Assembly: GCA_965116715.1 (NCBI GenBank)
Contig: OZ220724.1
Span: 1,178,001-1,242,000 of the forward strand
Length of the DNA: 64,000 nt
Direction of reading: 5' to 3'
From: Poriferisodalis sp965116715
GTDB taxonomy: Bacteria; Actinomycetota; Acidimicrobiia; Acidimicrobiales; Poriferisodalaceae
Shown piece after piece: positions 7,518-18,000 of this stretch. The translations under genes were made by a program, and so were the position numbers. Position 1 is the first letter of the stretch. The number at the start of each line of letters is the position of its first letter. The notes under the pieces are model-generated. The model searched no databases. It was not told where the DNA came from and worked only from the letters and a program-made list of their open reading frames with translations.

Positions 7518-10500
7518 TCAGATCTGCGCCGCTCCCTCGACAGCCGACCGAGCGGCGCCGATGTCATCAGCGCCGGAGTCATACGCGCCGGCGGCGGCAC
7601 GGTGGCGGATGCGCCCGATGTCTGCGACGACCCTCAGCGATTGCGCGACCAGCCGCACCGTGGTGTCCGCAGTGTGATCGACCGCCACAGGAACCTCGGT
7701 CGCCGTCAGTCCCAGATGCTCGACGAGGTACAGCACTTCGACATCGAATGCGAAGCCATCGATGATGCAGCGACCGAAGATCGTCTGTGCCGCCTCTGCC
7801 GTGAAGCCCTTGAAGCCGCACTGCGTGTCTCGATACCGGCGAAGGAGCACCACCCGGGTGAACACGTTGAACAGGCGGCTCGCGAACGCTCTCGCCGTGG
7901 GCGCCGGGTTGATCGTGCGTGCGTCGGCATGACGCCGGTTGCCGAGCGCGACGTCTGCGCCATGGTCGAGGGCGTCGATGAGGCGCGTCAGCTGACCGGG
8001 CGGGTACGCCAGATCGACATCGGTGAACAGGCGGAGTCGACCACTCGCCGCGAGCATCCCGGCCCGGATTGCGGCGCCCTTGCCGTGGTTCCGATCGAGC
8101 GATATGACGATGTCGGCGCCGGCTCGCCGGGCTGCTTCCGCAGTCCCGTCCGTGGAACCGTCGTCGACCACCACGATCTCAAGATCGCCGTCCAGCGCTT
8201 CGTTGTCGCGCAGCGCCGCACCGACCTGCGTCACCGCCCCGGCCACCAGGTGCGCAGCCTGGTAGGCCGGCAGCACGACCGACACCGCTGGAGGCGCACG
8301 GTCGACCTCCTCGGAGAGTGGGCTGCCGGTGGTGCCAGATTGCGCTGACGCTGTGCCGAAGTGCGCCGCGCGTCGAGCCTCGGCAGCCCGCCGGCCCTCG
8401 AACCGTGCTGGGGGCCGAACCGCGACGAGTGCGAGTGCAATCGCTCCGATGAGCGTCGCCAGCCACGCGAGATACTCCACTGCAGTGGCCCCATAGGTCA
8501 GCTCGACGTGCTCGTCGGTGGGGATCACCACCATCCAGTTGGGTGTCACCCGGTAGGGACCGTCGGCGCCGCGCACGGACCAGTTCGGGAAATACGACAC
8601 CTTCACCAGCACGGGAATGCCCGGCCGATCCACGGAGAACGACATCCAGTCCCGCCCCACGTCGGTATTGCTGATCTGAACCGGCGGCAGGGCGCGCCGC
8701 TGTGCCGCGCTGAACCGAGTCAACGAAGCCGGCGGCGCTCCGTCTGGATTGGGGGGCGCCAGCAGCGCGACACGCGACCAGTGCTCCGGCCCGTCCGCTG
8801 CAATCGGCACAGCCCACGCCGCAGGGTCATTCCACCAGATCGCAGCCGGATCGGTCCACGCTCGTCCCGCGTGCGAGACATCGTCGGCCACGGCTGGCTC
8901 GAACGCCAGCGGCGACACCAGGTCGCTGCCGGCGACCAGGTAGATCGACCATGGCCCCGACGAGGCAATGTGCTGCAATTCAGCTGAATTCTGGGCTGCC
9001 GCGGTGGCCTCGGAGCTGAACGCTGCGTAGTAGCGCACACCCGACATCTGCAGGTGAGGAACGCCCAGATCGAAGTTCAGCGCGTTGTAGGGAAGGTCGC
9101 GCATTGGGCGCGACGGCGCTGCCGACAGCTCGGACTGCATGAGGAAATGGAACGGCACGGTGGGCGACGATTCGAAGTACAGGCCCTCCATCGAGGAGAT
9201 GCAGCCATCCGTCCAGTGCGGCAGCAGCATCGGGGCCATCGGCGTGCCGTATGCGCCCACGATGTCCCGGTCGTACTCCCACAGCAGTCGACCGCAGCCA
9301 TGCATGTCGCCGACTTCGCCCATAGTGCTGACCAACTCGTAGTACTCGGGGTACGCCGGGCGGTTCTCGTACCCGCGGAAATTCCAGCGAGCCCAGCCGG
9401 AGACAAAATTGCGATCTTCCGCAGACACCGTGAACGGGCCCCAGCGGTATGCGCCCTCAGCGTCCAGCCTCGCACCGGGCGCGTTGCCGAGTTGCAGTGA
9501 CAGCAGGCCTGCCGCCGCTGCCAAGGCGACGACCGGCGCAAGCACCCGCACCCACGGCGACACGCCGCCTCCGGCAGCCGCCGGTGCGCGCGCGGCCGAG
9601 TCGGGGAGACGAGCAGCCGGAGCGTCCGCATCGGGTTCGGCAGCCTCCGGGGGGGTGCGACAGGTCAGCGCGTCGATGAGGAGCCACAGGCCCATTGCTG
9701 CCAGCACGTACACGGCCAAGTACCAGAACGGCAGGATGCGCGCGTTCCACAGCCGGTGCTGGGGCCAGTGAACGAACGCCATGGCCATGGCGAAGGCGGC
9801 GGCCGTCCACGTCAGCGCCGGGCGGGACCAGCGCGCGAGGCCCACGACGGCCCCGACTCCCCCAAGCACCAGCAGCCATGTGATGCTGTGATGCGCTCCA
9901 TCGCCGCTGATGTCGTCGGTGAAGAACAAGTGCTCCCGGACTGACGTCAGCCGCTCCCAGCCCATGTCGTTGAGATACGCCCGTCGAGCGACGAACGGCA
10001 CCGTCCAGAAGGCCGACAGCAGCCCACCGATGATGCCGATGGCGAGCGCATGCCACGACCGCCGCCACTCGGCGGCGAGCAGCGCCGCGACAACGGCAAC
10101 AGGCACAGCCAATCGGGCCAGCGGCGCCTCGCTGACGTTCCAAACGATCGCCCACAGCACCATCGCCGCAACGGACAGGCCCAGCACCGGCAAACGGCCG
10201 ATGCGATGGGGCAACACATGCAGGCCGCGCACCGCAACCATCAAGATGCTGGCCGCGACGGCGAATGCCAGAGGGATGGGATGGCACAGGGCGACGAACG
10301 CCAGCATCAGGCTCGCCCGAGCGCGCCCAGTCCCCCGCTCCAGCGAACGCCAGAGCAAGCCCAGGTACACCAGCGTCGCCGACAGCGCGATCGAGAACGC
10401 GAACTCCCCTGCCAGAGTGGATGCCGCGTTGCCGCCATAGATCGTGAAGTTGACATCGAAGACGAACAGCAACAGCGCTGCGGGCAGCATCATCCGCAGC

Positions 10501-10907
10501 GGCTGCGCCCAGCCAGCCAGCCGAGCCATGAACCAGGCGGCGGCCGGCATCGAAGCGACGCCGCTGATCGCCACCAGCTTGAAAGCCACGCCGAAGGGCA
10601 GCACCACGTCGGCCACCACGATCATCAGGTACGGCAGCAGCATGTAGAACTGCATCGCCGGCATGCCCGCGTACCACTCAGGCGTCCAGCCGCGCAGCGA
10701 CCACGCCGGCAGCAGCTCGTCCCGCAGGTATGCCGGGCCCCAGACATGAGCGCCCATGTCCCCGCCGGTCGGCGTTGAGGTTGACAGGAGGCCGCCCGGG
10801 TCGAGCCACGCAACCACTGCCACGCAGCTCGCCACGACCACCGCAGCTTCGACCCACGCTCGCAGCACCGACCCCACACCGGGGAGGCGCGTGGTCAGTG
10901 CGGCCAC
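7518..10907 (-). CDS. Polytopic membrane protein fused to a GT2 glycosyltransferase
   Basis: The 1129-residue protein has three parts. Residues about 15-430 form a multi-spanning membrane domain of roughly ten helices, resembling PTPS-related/YfhO-type membrane proteins. Residues about 470-800 are a Trp/Tyr-rich, probably extracytoplasmic region, followed by one helix near 815-840. Residues about 885-1110 form a complete family 2 glycosyltransferase (SVVLPAYQAAHLVAGAV, VVVDDGSTDGTAEAARRAGA, the DxD motif FTDVDLAYP) most like dolichyl/polyprenyl-phosphate beta-glucosyltransferases. It may charge a polyprenyl phosphate in the cytoplasm and use or flip the lipid-sugar through its membrane part; this is inference. 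The start is GTG 10907, matching a leaderless promoter. Divergent from ftsH. Confidence 0.8.
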   Translation of the reverse strand: MAALTTRLPGVGSVLRAWVEAAVVVASCVAVVAWLDPGGLLSTSTPTGGDMGAHVWGPAYLRDELLPAWSLRGWTPEWYAGMPAMQFYMLLPYLMIVVADVVLPFGVAFKLVAISGVASMPAAAWFMARLAGWAQPLRMMLPAALLLFVFDVNFTIYGGNAASTLAGEFAFSIALSATLVYLGLLWRSLERGTGRARASLMLAFVALCHPIPLAFAVAASILMVAVRGLHVLPHRIGRLPVLGLSVAAMVLWAIVWNVSEAPLARLAVPVAVVAALLAAEWRRSWHALAIGIIGGLLSAFWTVPFVARRAYLNDMGWERLTSVREHLFFTDDISGDGAHHSITWLLVLGGVGAVVGLARWSRPALTWTAAAFAMAMAFVHWPQHRLWNARILPFWYLAVYVLAAMGLWLLIDALTCRTPPEAAEPDADAPAARLPDSAARAPAAAGGGVSPWVRVLAPVVALAAAAGLLSLQLGNAPGARLDAEGAYRWGPFTVSAEDRNFVSGWARWNFRGYENRPAYPEYYELVSTMGEVGDMHGCGRLLWEYDRDIVGAYGTPMAPMLLPHWTDGCISSMEGLYFESSPTVPFHFLMQSELSAAPSRPMRDLPYNALNFDLGVPHLQMSGVRYYAAFSSEATAAAQNSAELQHIASSGPWSIYLVAGSDLVSPLAFEPAVADDVSHAGRAWTDPAAIWWNDPAAWAVPIAADGPEHWSRVALLAPPNPDGAPPASLTRFSAAQRRALPPVQISNTDVGRDWMSFSVDRPGIPVLVKVSYFPNWSVRGADGPYRVTPNWMVVIPTDEHVELTYGATAVEYLAWLATLIGAIALALVAVRPPARFEGRRAAEARRAAHFGTASAQSGTTGSPLSEEVDRAPPAVSVVLPAYQAAHLVAGAVTQVGAALRDNEALDGDLEIVVVDDGSTDGTAEAARRAGADIVISLDRNHGKGAAIRAGMLAASGRLRLFTDVDLAYPPGQLTRLIDALDHGADVALGNRRHADARTINPAPTARAFASRLFNVFTRVVLLRRYRDTQCGFKGFTAEAAQTIFGRCIIDGFAFDVEVLYLVEHLGLTATEVPVAVDHTADTTVRLVAQSLRVVADIGRIRHRAAAGAYDSGADDIGAARSAVEGAAQI

Positions 10908-10919
10908 CCGCGCAGGCTA
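10908..10919 (-). promoter_or_regulatory. Leaderless -10 element of the GT2 fusion gene
   Basis: On the minus strand TAGCCT (10914-10919) is followed by six bases and then the GTG start, the spacing expected for a leaderless actinobacterial transcript. No clear -35 is seen. Confidence 0.55.
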
Positions 10920-10990
10920 GAGGCCGGGCGGAGAGGCGACGACACGGGCCGCCCGAGGGCGCGCGGCTATGGGTTGAGACAGCGCCGCCA

Positions 10991-11002
10991 TAGCATGAAC
11001 CC
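10991..11002 (+). promoter_or_regulatory. Leaderless -10 element of ftsH
   Basis: TAGCAT (10991-10996) lies exactly six bases before the ATG at 11003. There is no Shine-Dalgarno sequence, so translation probably begins at the 5' end of the mRNA. Confidence 0.55.
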
Positions 11003-12949
11003 ATGGCGTCTGAGGTGCCCCCGGGCGAGCGGCACTCCCGCGCACGCAAGCCGCGCGCCAGCGAGCCTCCGGATGCGCCGGCTGACGACAGCTCCGACGA
11101 TCATTCACGCCACAGGGGTCCGTCTCCGTCGGGGACCGGAGCCCGCCGTCGCAGCGAGCGCTGGCCCCGCTGGTCGATCTGGCTGCTGGCCATGGTGCTG
11201 CTGTCAGTGATGTTCCTGCCCGGGCTCCTGCGCAGCGACGGCGGCGAGCCCATCGACTACAGCGCACTCATCGCCGAGGTGGCCTCCGGCACCGTCAGCA
11301 GCGTCACCGTCACCAACGGCACCGGCGCGATCACCGGCGAGTACACCGACGGCACCAGGTTCTCCTCCGAGGGGCCTGTCGAATTGCCCGAGACCGATCT
11401 GGCCTTGCTGCGCGAGCAAGAGGTGACCATCGAGTTCCACACCGATCGGCCCAACCTGCTCGTCAGCCTGCTGCCGTTCCTGCTGCCGTTCGGCCTGATC
11501 TTCCTGCTGTTCTGGTGGATGCAGCGGCGAGCGCAGGGCCAGATGTCGGGGATCATGTCGATCGGCCGCAGCAAGGCCAAGACCTACACCACCGAGCGCC
11601 CCTCGACGAAGTTCGACGACATCGCCGGCTACGACGGCGTCAAGCAGGAGATCACCGAGGTGGTCGACTTCCTCAAGACCCCCGAGCGCTTCGCTGCGAT
11701 CGGCGCCAAGGTCCCCAAAGGGGTGCTGCTGGTCGGCCCGCCCGGCACCGGCAAGACGCTCATCGCCAGAGCGGTGGCCGGAGAGGCAGGGGTTCCGTTC
11801 CTGTCGGTGACGGGTTCGGATTTCATGGAGATGTTCGTGGGCGTCGGTGCCAGCCGCGTGCGCGACCTGTTCCAGAGTGCTCGCAAGCTGGGGCGGGCGA
11901 TCATCTTCATCGACGAGATCGATTCGATCGGCCGCAAGCGAGGAGCAGGCCTCGGCGGCGGCCACGACGAGCGCGAGCAGACGCTCAACCAGATGCTGGC
12001 CGAGATGGACGGCTTCGAGGAGAGCGGCGGCATTGTGATGATGGCGGCGACCAACCGGCCCGACATCTTGGATCCCGCCCTGCTGAGGCCCGGCCGGTTC
12101 GACCGCCAAGTGGTGGTGCCGCTGCCGGAGTTCTCCGAGCGGCTCGCCATCCTGGAAGTGCACTCCAAGGACAAGAAGACCGACCCCGACGTGCAGTTCG
12201 ACACCTTGGCGAAGGGCACGCCGGGCATGAGCGGCGCCGACCTGGCGAACCTGGTCAATGAGGCGGCCCTGCACGCCGTCCGTCGCGAATCGGAGTCCAT
12301 CGCCCAGGCAGACTTCGAAGCTGCGCGCGACCGGGTGCTGATGGGACAGCGTCGCGAATCTGTGGCGCTGACCGAGCGAGAGCGGGAGGTCACCGCCTAC
12401 CACGAAGGCGGGCACGCGCTGATCGCCACCCTGTTCCCGCACGCCGACCCCGTGCACAAGGTGACGATCCTTCCGACCGGTCAGGCGCTCGGCGTCACCA
12501 TGCAGCTGCCAGAGGAACGCCACGCCTACAGCCAGGAGTACATCGAGGATCGGCTGGCGGTGCTGTTCGGCGGCCGGATGGCGGAGGAGACGGTCTTCGG
12601 CGTGACATCCACAGGTGCGGCGAACGATCTTGTCCAGGGCACGGAGCTGGCTCGCAAGATGGTCTCCGAGTGGGGCATGAGCGACCGGGTGGGGCCGATG
12701 GCGTGGGGGTCGCACGCGCAGGTCTTCCTGGGCGAGGATCTGGTGTCGGGACGCGATTACTCCGACGAGACCGCCCGGGTCATCGACGAGGAGGTCGAGC
12801 GGATACTGCGGACCCAGCAGGATCGAGCACGCAGCGCGCTCGTCGAGCACCGCCCAGCCTTGGACCGGATTGCCGCGGCCCTGCTCGAGCACGAGACCAT
12901 CACCGGCGAGCAGATCACCGCACTCGTGGCCGAGCCGGCCTCGAGCTAG
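11003..12949 (+). CDS. ftsH: ATP-dependent membrane zinc metalloprotease FtsH
   Basis: The 648-residue protein degrades misfolded and regulatory membrane proteins. Two helices (about 52-75 and 152-175) flank a short periplasmic domain. The AAA module has Walker A GPPGTGKT (245-252) and Walker B IIFIDEID, with the SRH motif near ATNRPDILDPALLRPGRFDR (family hallmark). The protease site is HEGGH (His467, Glu468, His471). The first 50 residues are charged and low in complexity, longer than in E. coli FtsH. The C-terminus stops soon after the peptidase domain, without the long tail seen in some actinobacteria. Its TAG stop shares the palindrome CTAG with the stop of the convergent thioredoxin-like gene. 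Confidence 0.97.
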   Translation: MASEVPPGERHSRARKPRASEPPDAPADDSSDDHSRHRGPSPSGTGARRRSERWPRWSIWLLAMVLLSVMFLPGLLRSDGGEPIDYSALIAEVASGTVSSVTVTNGTGAITGEYTDGTRFSSEGPVELPETDLALLREQEVTIEFHTDRPNLLVSLLPFLLPFGLIFLLFWWMQRRAQGQMSGIMSIGRSKAKTYTTERPSTKFDDIAGYDGVKQEITEVVDFLKTPERFAAIGAKVPKGVLLVGPPGTGKTLIARAVAGEAGVPFLSVTGSDFMEMFVGVGASRVRDLFQSARKLGRAIIFIDEIDSIGRKRGAGLGGGHDEREQTLNQMLAEMDGFEESGGIVMMAATNRPDILDPALLRPGRFDRQVVVPLPEFSERLAILEVHSKDKKTDPDVQFDTLAKGTPGMSGADLANLVNEAALHAVRRESESIAQADFEAARDRVLMGQRRESVALTEREREVTAYHEGGHALIATLFPHADPVHKVTILPTGQALGVTMQLPEERHAYSQEYIEDRLAVLFGGRMAEETVFGVTSTGAANDLVQGTELARKMVSEWGMSDRVGPMAWGSHAQVFLGEDLVSGRDYSDETARVIDEEVERILRTQQDRARSALVEHRPALDRIAAALLEHETITGEQITALVAEPASS

Positions 12950-13377
12950 CCCTGGGGAGGTTCGGGGCGGCCCACGACCTGCGCAAGTGCGGCAGCCAGC
13001 CCGGACAGGTTGACCCTGCCGACCCAGCCGTCCACCACGCGGCCCTCGACGTCGGTCACGACGGTCGTCGGCACCGTGTCGATGCCGTGCCGGCGATGCA
13101 GTTCCCGCTCGACGCCGAACGGCACTTCGGCCACCGGCAGCCCAGCCCCAGCGGGACCGCGCACGACGGCGAGAGCCGCAGCGCAGGTGCGGCAGGTTTC
13201 CTCGGTGAACACCACCAGCGCCGGGCCTCGCGGCATGCCAACCGCCGCAAGATCAACGGCCGCAGGCAGTTCCGATCTCGGCACCACCGTGGGTGATGCG
13301 CCACGGCGGCGCTGAGCGAGCGACGCAACCACGATTGCGACGACGATCAGGACTGCGGCGATCGCAAGACGTTCCAT
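12946..13377 (-). CDS. Membrane-anchored thioredoxin-like protein
   Basis: This 143-residue protein has an N-terminal hydrophobic helix (residues 3-20) and a thioredoxin-like fold outside it. It shows the redox motif CRTC within VVFTEETCRTCAAALAVV and the cis-proline-type segment IDTVPTTVVTD. The anchor suggests thiol-disulfide exchange on the extracytoplasmic face. It starts 6 bases after the DUF5719 stop and is the last gene of the gmd operon. The partner is unknown; a disulfide-rich surface protein could be a client (inference). Confidence 0.75.
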   Translation of the reverse strand: MERLAIAAVLIVVAIVVASLAQRRRGASPTVVPRSELPAAVDLAAVGMPRGPALVVFTEETCRTCAAALAVVRGPAGAGLPVAEVPFGVERELHRRHGIDTVPTTVVTDVEGRVVDGWVGRVNLSGLAAALAQVVGRPEPPQG

Positions 13378-13383
13378 CGCGAA

Positions 13384-15063
13384 TCACCAAGCCACCGGAT
13401 GCGCCACGCTCAGGCCTGCACCCCCGACTCGTGCCTGCCACAGCAGCACGGCGAACGGCGTGTCGGACACGAGGAGACGGGTCGTGCCGCTCGCCAACCG
13501 GTGCGTGACCACGCCCGAGGCGGGCACGTCGATGGCAGCAACCGTTTCGCCGTTGAGGGTTCCCACGATCACGCGACGATTGCTGTCATCGGCGGCTGTT
13601 CCATCGGCGTCCGCTTGGGCGCCGCCGCCTGCAGCCGCCGACGGGTCCGTCATGATCGTCACGAATGCCTCGCCCCCGGCTTCGGGCGCGATGACGACGA
13701 GCCACCGGTCGCTCGTGCGGACCGTGCCCGGAACGAAGGCCAGGCCCGACTGCGCCCCGAGCACCGGCGGTCGCACCTCGGCTGCGGCGGGCTCGCCGGC
13801 AGCACCGGACTCGTCAGAAGCGCCGTCCGACGCGGTGGTGTCGGTCGCGCTGCCGGACTGGGCAACCACGGTGGCGGATTCGGCGTCCGGCTCGGCCGCC
13901 GCGGCAGGTACGGCATCGGCCTCGATGTCGGTGAGCGGACTCGCCGCACTGCCGACCAGCGCCTCAGCCCACACAACGACGGGAACGCCGTTCTGCGAGG
14001 CAACCGAGACCCCGAACGGCAGACCGGGCTCCGCAAGGAGTGTTTCCAACCCCGGGGCCAGCTCGCCTGGGGGCTCGACCTTCAGCTCCACGACATCGTG
14101 CGATGCCACAGCGAAGGTCAGGCGGTCGGCGAGCGGGTCGTCGGACTCCACGGAGGCGGCGACCTCAGCCACTCGGTCGGATGGATTGAAGATCCGCACC
14201 CACAGCTGTGTCTGCTCATCGACACCGGCCACCGGCACGAGCCAGCGCTCGCCGACGGCCACAGATGCCAGTTCCACAGCCAGGCCGCGCCGGCCGACGC
14301 TCCCGTCGTAGGCCACGAGCGAGTCCACCGCGACGCGGCCCGTGCGGGCCGTGACTGATGCGGCGACGACATCGCGGCGACGCGCATGCTCGCCGATGTC
14401 GACGGCGACGGTGCTCCATGCCGGCACGACCACGCCGCTGAGCGCCGGCGCCACGAAAGGACCGAACTCGGCTTCGGAGGCGAACGTCACATCCACGATC
14501 GCATCCCGTGGCAGCGGGTTCATGATGGCCACGACGGCCAGCGCATCAGCCTGGGTGTCGCCCACCGGTACGTACCAATTGGGGGCCAGCACGCTCGAAC
14601 AGCGGGCCTCGTCGATGCCGAGCGGCGAGACGAACCGGCGCGTCACCGCCAGCCCGCCCGATGAGGCCTCCACCAGGGCTCCGATGACCTCGTCGCGCAC
14701 ATAATCCGACGTCGTCACGACCCCGGTGCCGCGCGGCGCGATGTCGGCCGTCACGAACTGGCGACCCGTCGTGCGTCCTCGGAACTCGACAGACACCGAG
14801 GCGACCTCAGCGGTCATGTTGGTCAGCAGCACCTCCGTCGTGACCTCACCGAAACCCTGAACCGGCGCCTTCATGCCGACGGCGGGACAGAACCAGCTCG
14901 ACGTCAACGCATCCGGAGGCGGCACCACGATCTGTGTCAGTTCCTGGGGACCGTCGGGCACAGCCGAGGGCAGGGTCCGGTCGTCACGCGCGTCGATCAC
15001 CAATGCCGCCGCGACCGCCAGCGGGATCAGCAGCCGGGGCAGCCACCGGACAACGCCCTTCAC
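13384..15063 (-). CDS. DUF5719-family membrane-anchored extracytoplasmic protein
   Basis: The 559-residue protein has one N-terminal helix (LLIPLAVAAALVID, about residues 9-22) followed by beta-rich repeats and an acidic, Ala/Ser/Thr-rich linker at about 380-430. It matches the actinobacterial pattern of a DUF5719 protein encoded directly after a giant GT2. The frame is open back to 15546, but the GTG at 15063 overlaps the GT2 stop (GTGA) and gives a sensible signal-anchor, so it is chosen. No catalytic motif is recognised. A role as partner or substrate of the GT2 protein is inferred from conserved adjacency only. Confidence 0.75.
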   Translation of the reverse strand: MKGVVRWLPRLLIPLAVAAALVIDARDDRTLPSAVPDGPQELTQIVVPPPDALTSSWFCPAVGMKAPVQGFGEVTTEVLLTNMTAEVASVSVEFRGRTTGRQFVTADIAPRGTGVVTTSDYVRDEVIGALVEASSGGLAVTRRFVSPLGIDEARCSSVLAPNWYVPVGDTQADALAVVAIMNPLPRDAIVDVTFASEAEFGPFVAPALSGVVVPAWSTVAVDIGEHARRRDVVAASVTARTGRVAVDSLVAYDGSVGRRGLAVELASVAVGERWLVPVAGVDEQTQLWVRIFNPSDRVAEVAASVESDDPLADRLTFAVASHDVVELKVEPPGELAPGLETLLAEPGLPFGVSVASQNGVPVVVWAEALVGSAASPLTDIEADAVPAAAAEPDAESATVVAQSGSATDTTASDGASDESGAAGEPAAAEVRPPVLGAQSGLAFVPGTVRTSDRWLVVIAPEAGGEAFVTIMTDPSAAAGGGAQADADGTAADDSNRRVIVGTLNGETVAAIDVPASGVVTHRLASGTTRLLVSDTPFAVLLWQARVGGAGLSVAHPVAW

Positions 15064-18000
15064 TGTGTGCCTCTGTCCGCCGCCGTGCCGCCGGCGACGC
15101 TGCGCCGCTGCGACTGCCCGCCCGCCCTCCTCGCCAGAGCCGAGAAGCGGTCGACGAGCGGGGTGGGCTGGCCGATCGCCACCCAGAGCAACGCCAGCCA
15201 GATGAGCACCTGGGCCGCAATCCGGTTGGTCACGGCGTCCGAGCGTTCGAAGCTCAGTTCGGCCTGGCCGCCCTGGGGCGGATCGAAGCGCATCGCCCAG
15301 CCCAAGGCGGGCGCCGGCTCGACTGCTGCAGTTGCGGCATCGCCAACCTGCAGCCGCCACCCAGGATCGTAGGACTCGGCAACCAGCACCGTGCCGGCCC
15401 CCACCGGTCCGAATTGGCTCGTGGCTGAGCGGTAGTCGGTGAGCACACCGATGCCGCCGGTCAAGTCGCTCACCACGAGATCCACCGGGTCTGTGGCAAA
15501 GCCGGCCGGGATCGGCTGGGAGAACTGCGACCGCGAAGACCACCATGCCTCGTTGCGAAACACCTGCACCGACGGATCCGCCGCGAGCGGGCGCAGATCG
15601 ATCTGCGAAGCCAGCGCCTCGGCCACAGCCGCCGACACCGGTCGGTCCCAGCCATCGGTGTACGAGGGGCCCGAGCGCTCCACCACCACGACATACCTGA
15701 TGCCGAAGGAGCCCAGCAGCCGTCCCAATCGCAAGGTGTCGCCTGCCAGCCCGACCCGGATGGCCTCTGCCAGACGTTCATCGCCGGGTGTGGGCGGCGC
15801 GGCCCACGAATGGCGGATGTCGGGAAATCCCCGCACGGAGGTCCCCGCGGCAAGTCCTTCCACGCCGAGGTCGTGGCCGCGCAACGGCAGGACTTCGGGA
15901 GCGCCGAGCCACAGCACCCGGTAGTCAGGTCCGACATCGCGGTCATCGACCAGTGCCAGGGGTACCCGGTGGTCGAAGCTCGGCGCAGACCAATCACCGT
16001 CGATCGACGCCCATGCGGTCGGCAGCACCATCGCGCCCACCGCGAGACCGCTCAGCAACACCATGGAACCGCGCTTCCGCTGCGGCGCATCCCCGTCGGC
16101 GGCTGCGAGGGCTGCCGGCGTTGCCGCTGCTGCCCAGCACAGGCCGACGGCCCCTAGCGCCAAGGACACCTCGGCCAGCGAGTGTCCGAACGCCGGGCCG
16201 CCGATCAGCTCATCAGCCCAGCCAGCCACGATGACCCACGCGAGGGCGAAGCCGCCCAGCCCCACCGCCCAGCCGCGCACCGACCACCACAGCCGGCCTC
16301 CCCGCCCGATCAGCAGCGGCACGGCCGCAGCAGCCAGCAGCCCCCAGCCAAGTGGCAGCTCGCCCAGCGGACCGGTCTGGAATCGCAGCAGCTCTGCGAG
16401 CGATGAGGGCGTTGACGAGGTGCGGCTGCCGAGCGAGATATCGAGATAGGACCGCAACGAGTCAAATTCGAGCAGCCAGGACAGATGTGCAAGCCCCGCG
16501 AGCGCCACGGCCACGGCAACCCGCAGCAGCCCGATGATCGGCGCGCCGAGCGGTTCGCCGCGCGCTATGCGCCTGACGAGCTCGACCACGGCGAGGGTCA
16601 GTCCTGATGCGGCGGCCAGCACCACGATGAACGGCTCGAACGCCGCCGCCACGGCGAGGAGCAAGGCGAGCGATGCCACCCTGGCGGCGACGCCACGCCG
16701 GCTTGCGTCGCTGCGAGACCGAGCCGCCGGTGAGCCCACCAAGCGGTGGACGAGCAGCACGATCGCAGGCGCAGTCCCGTACGCCAGCAGCACGTCCCAG
16801 CGGCCGGCTGCCAACGCGTTGTACGGCAGCGGGCACGCGGCGTACAGGACCAGAGCGACCAGCCGGCCATTGCGGCTCGGCCTGTCGAGATCGGTGCTGT
16901 CGTGGCTCTGGCCGGCGGCACATAGCCGCCACATCCCGAGGGGGCCCGCAATCACCAGGCCCCAGATGGCGATGTTTCTCAGAAGCCCGACCGCGCCGAG
17001 CAGCACCGTGCCGCCCAGCCCAAGCAAACCCAGAGCCGCGGGGCCGATCCCGGCGGCGCCGACCCCGCTCTCACGCCAGCCGTCCAGATACGCCCCGAGC
17101 ATGGTGCCCGCATCGGGCAAGTGCGCGAACTGGCCGTGCGCGCCGATACCGCCGGTCAACAGGTGACGTGAGCCGAAGGCGATCAGCCCCAGCACAGCGA
17201 GCCAGACCACCCACACCGTCCGGTGCGCATTGCGCCGCCAGGTGCCCAGGATGCTCTCGTCGATCGTGGTCCGTGCCGCCAGCCCGCCTTCTGGGCTCAG
17301 GCGGTAGCGGAACCAGTCGGCGACACGCACCGAGCCGCCCTGCTGCAATCGGCGCAGATCGGCATCCCGGACGCGCCGGTAGCGCTTGGCAGCACCGCGC
17401 AGAGCGAAGGTGCCGCCGATGTGGCGCGCGTTCCACGCCCAGGCCAGCGCCACGTCTGAGGCCTGGGCGAAGCGGCCGCGCAGCAGGGCCAGCAGCACCT
17501 CGCCCACGGCGAGCACTGCCGCGAGCACCACGGCGGGCAGCAGGTACACCCACCCGTAGCACTTCGCCATCGTGCGCAGCCGCGACCGGTGCTCGTGCTG
17601 GCGCGCCGAGGGTCCGTGGGCGGGGGCCGCTGAGTCAATCCGCAGTGCCCCGGTTGCGGATGGCACCACTCGCACCCGTGCCCCCGAGAGCTGTACCCGC
17701 CAGCACAGATCGACGACGGCGCCGTCGCCCTCCAGCGCTGGGTCGAAGCCGCCGACGATGCGGAAGATGTCCTCCCGCACGAGCATCGCCTCAGTGGGGG
17801 CCACGAACAGGTCGCGGGCCTCATCGTGCTGCTCCTGGTCCAGCTCGTCCTGCCCGGCGACGGGGATCCGGACGCCCAGACGGTCCGCGGTGCCGCCGAG
17901 ATCGCGCAGCGTCAGGCCGTCGTCGGCGTCGAGCAGCTTGGGGCCGGCGACACCGACGATCCGTCCCGGGACGTTCTCGGCATCTTCGATGAGGACGCTG

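Noticed and set aside
11204..12892. Minus-strand frame of 562 codons across ftsH
   Set aside because: It mirrors the ftsH codons; the translated sequence is His/Gly/Arg-biased and without motifs.
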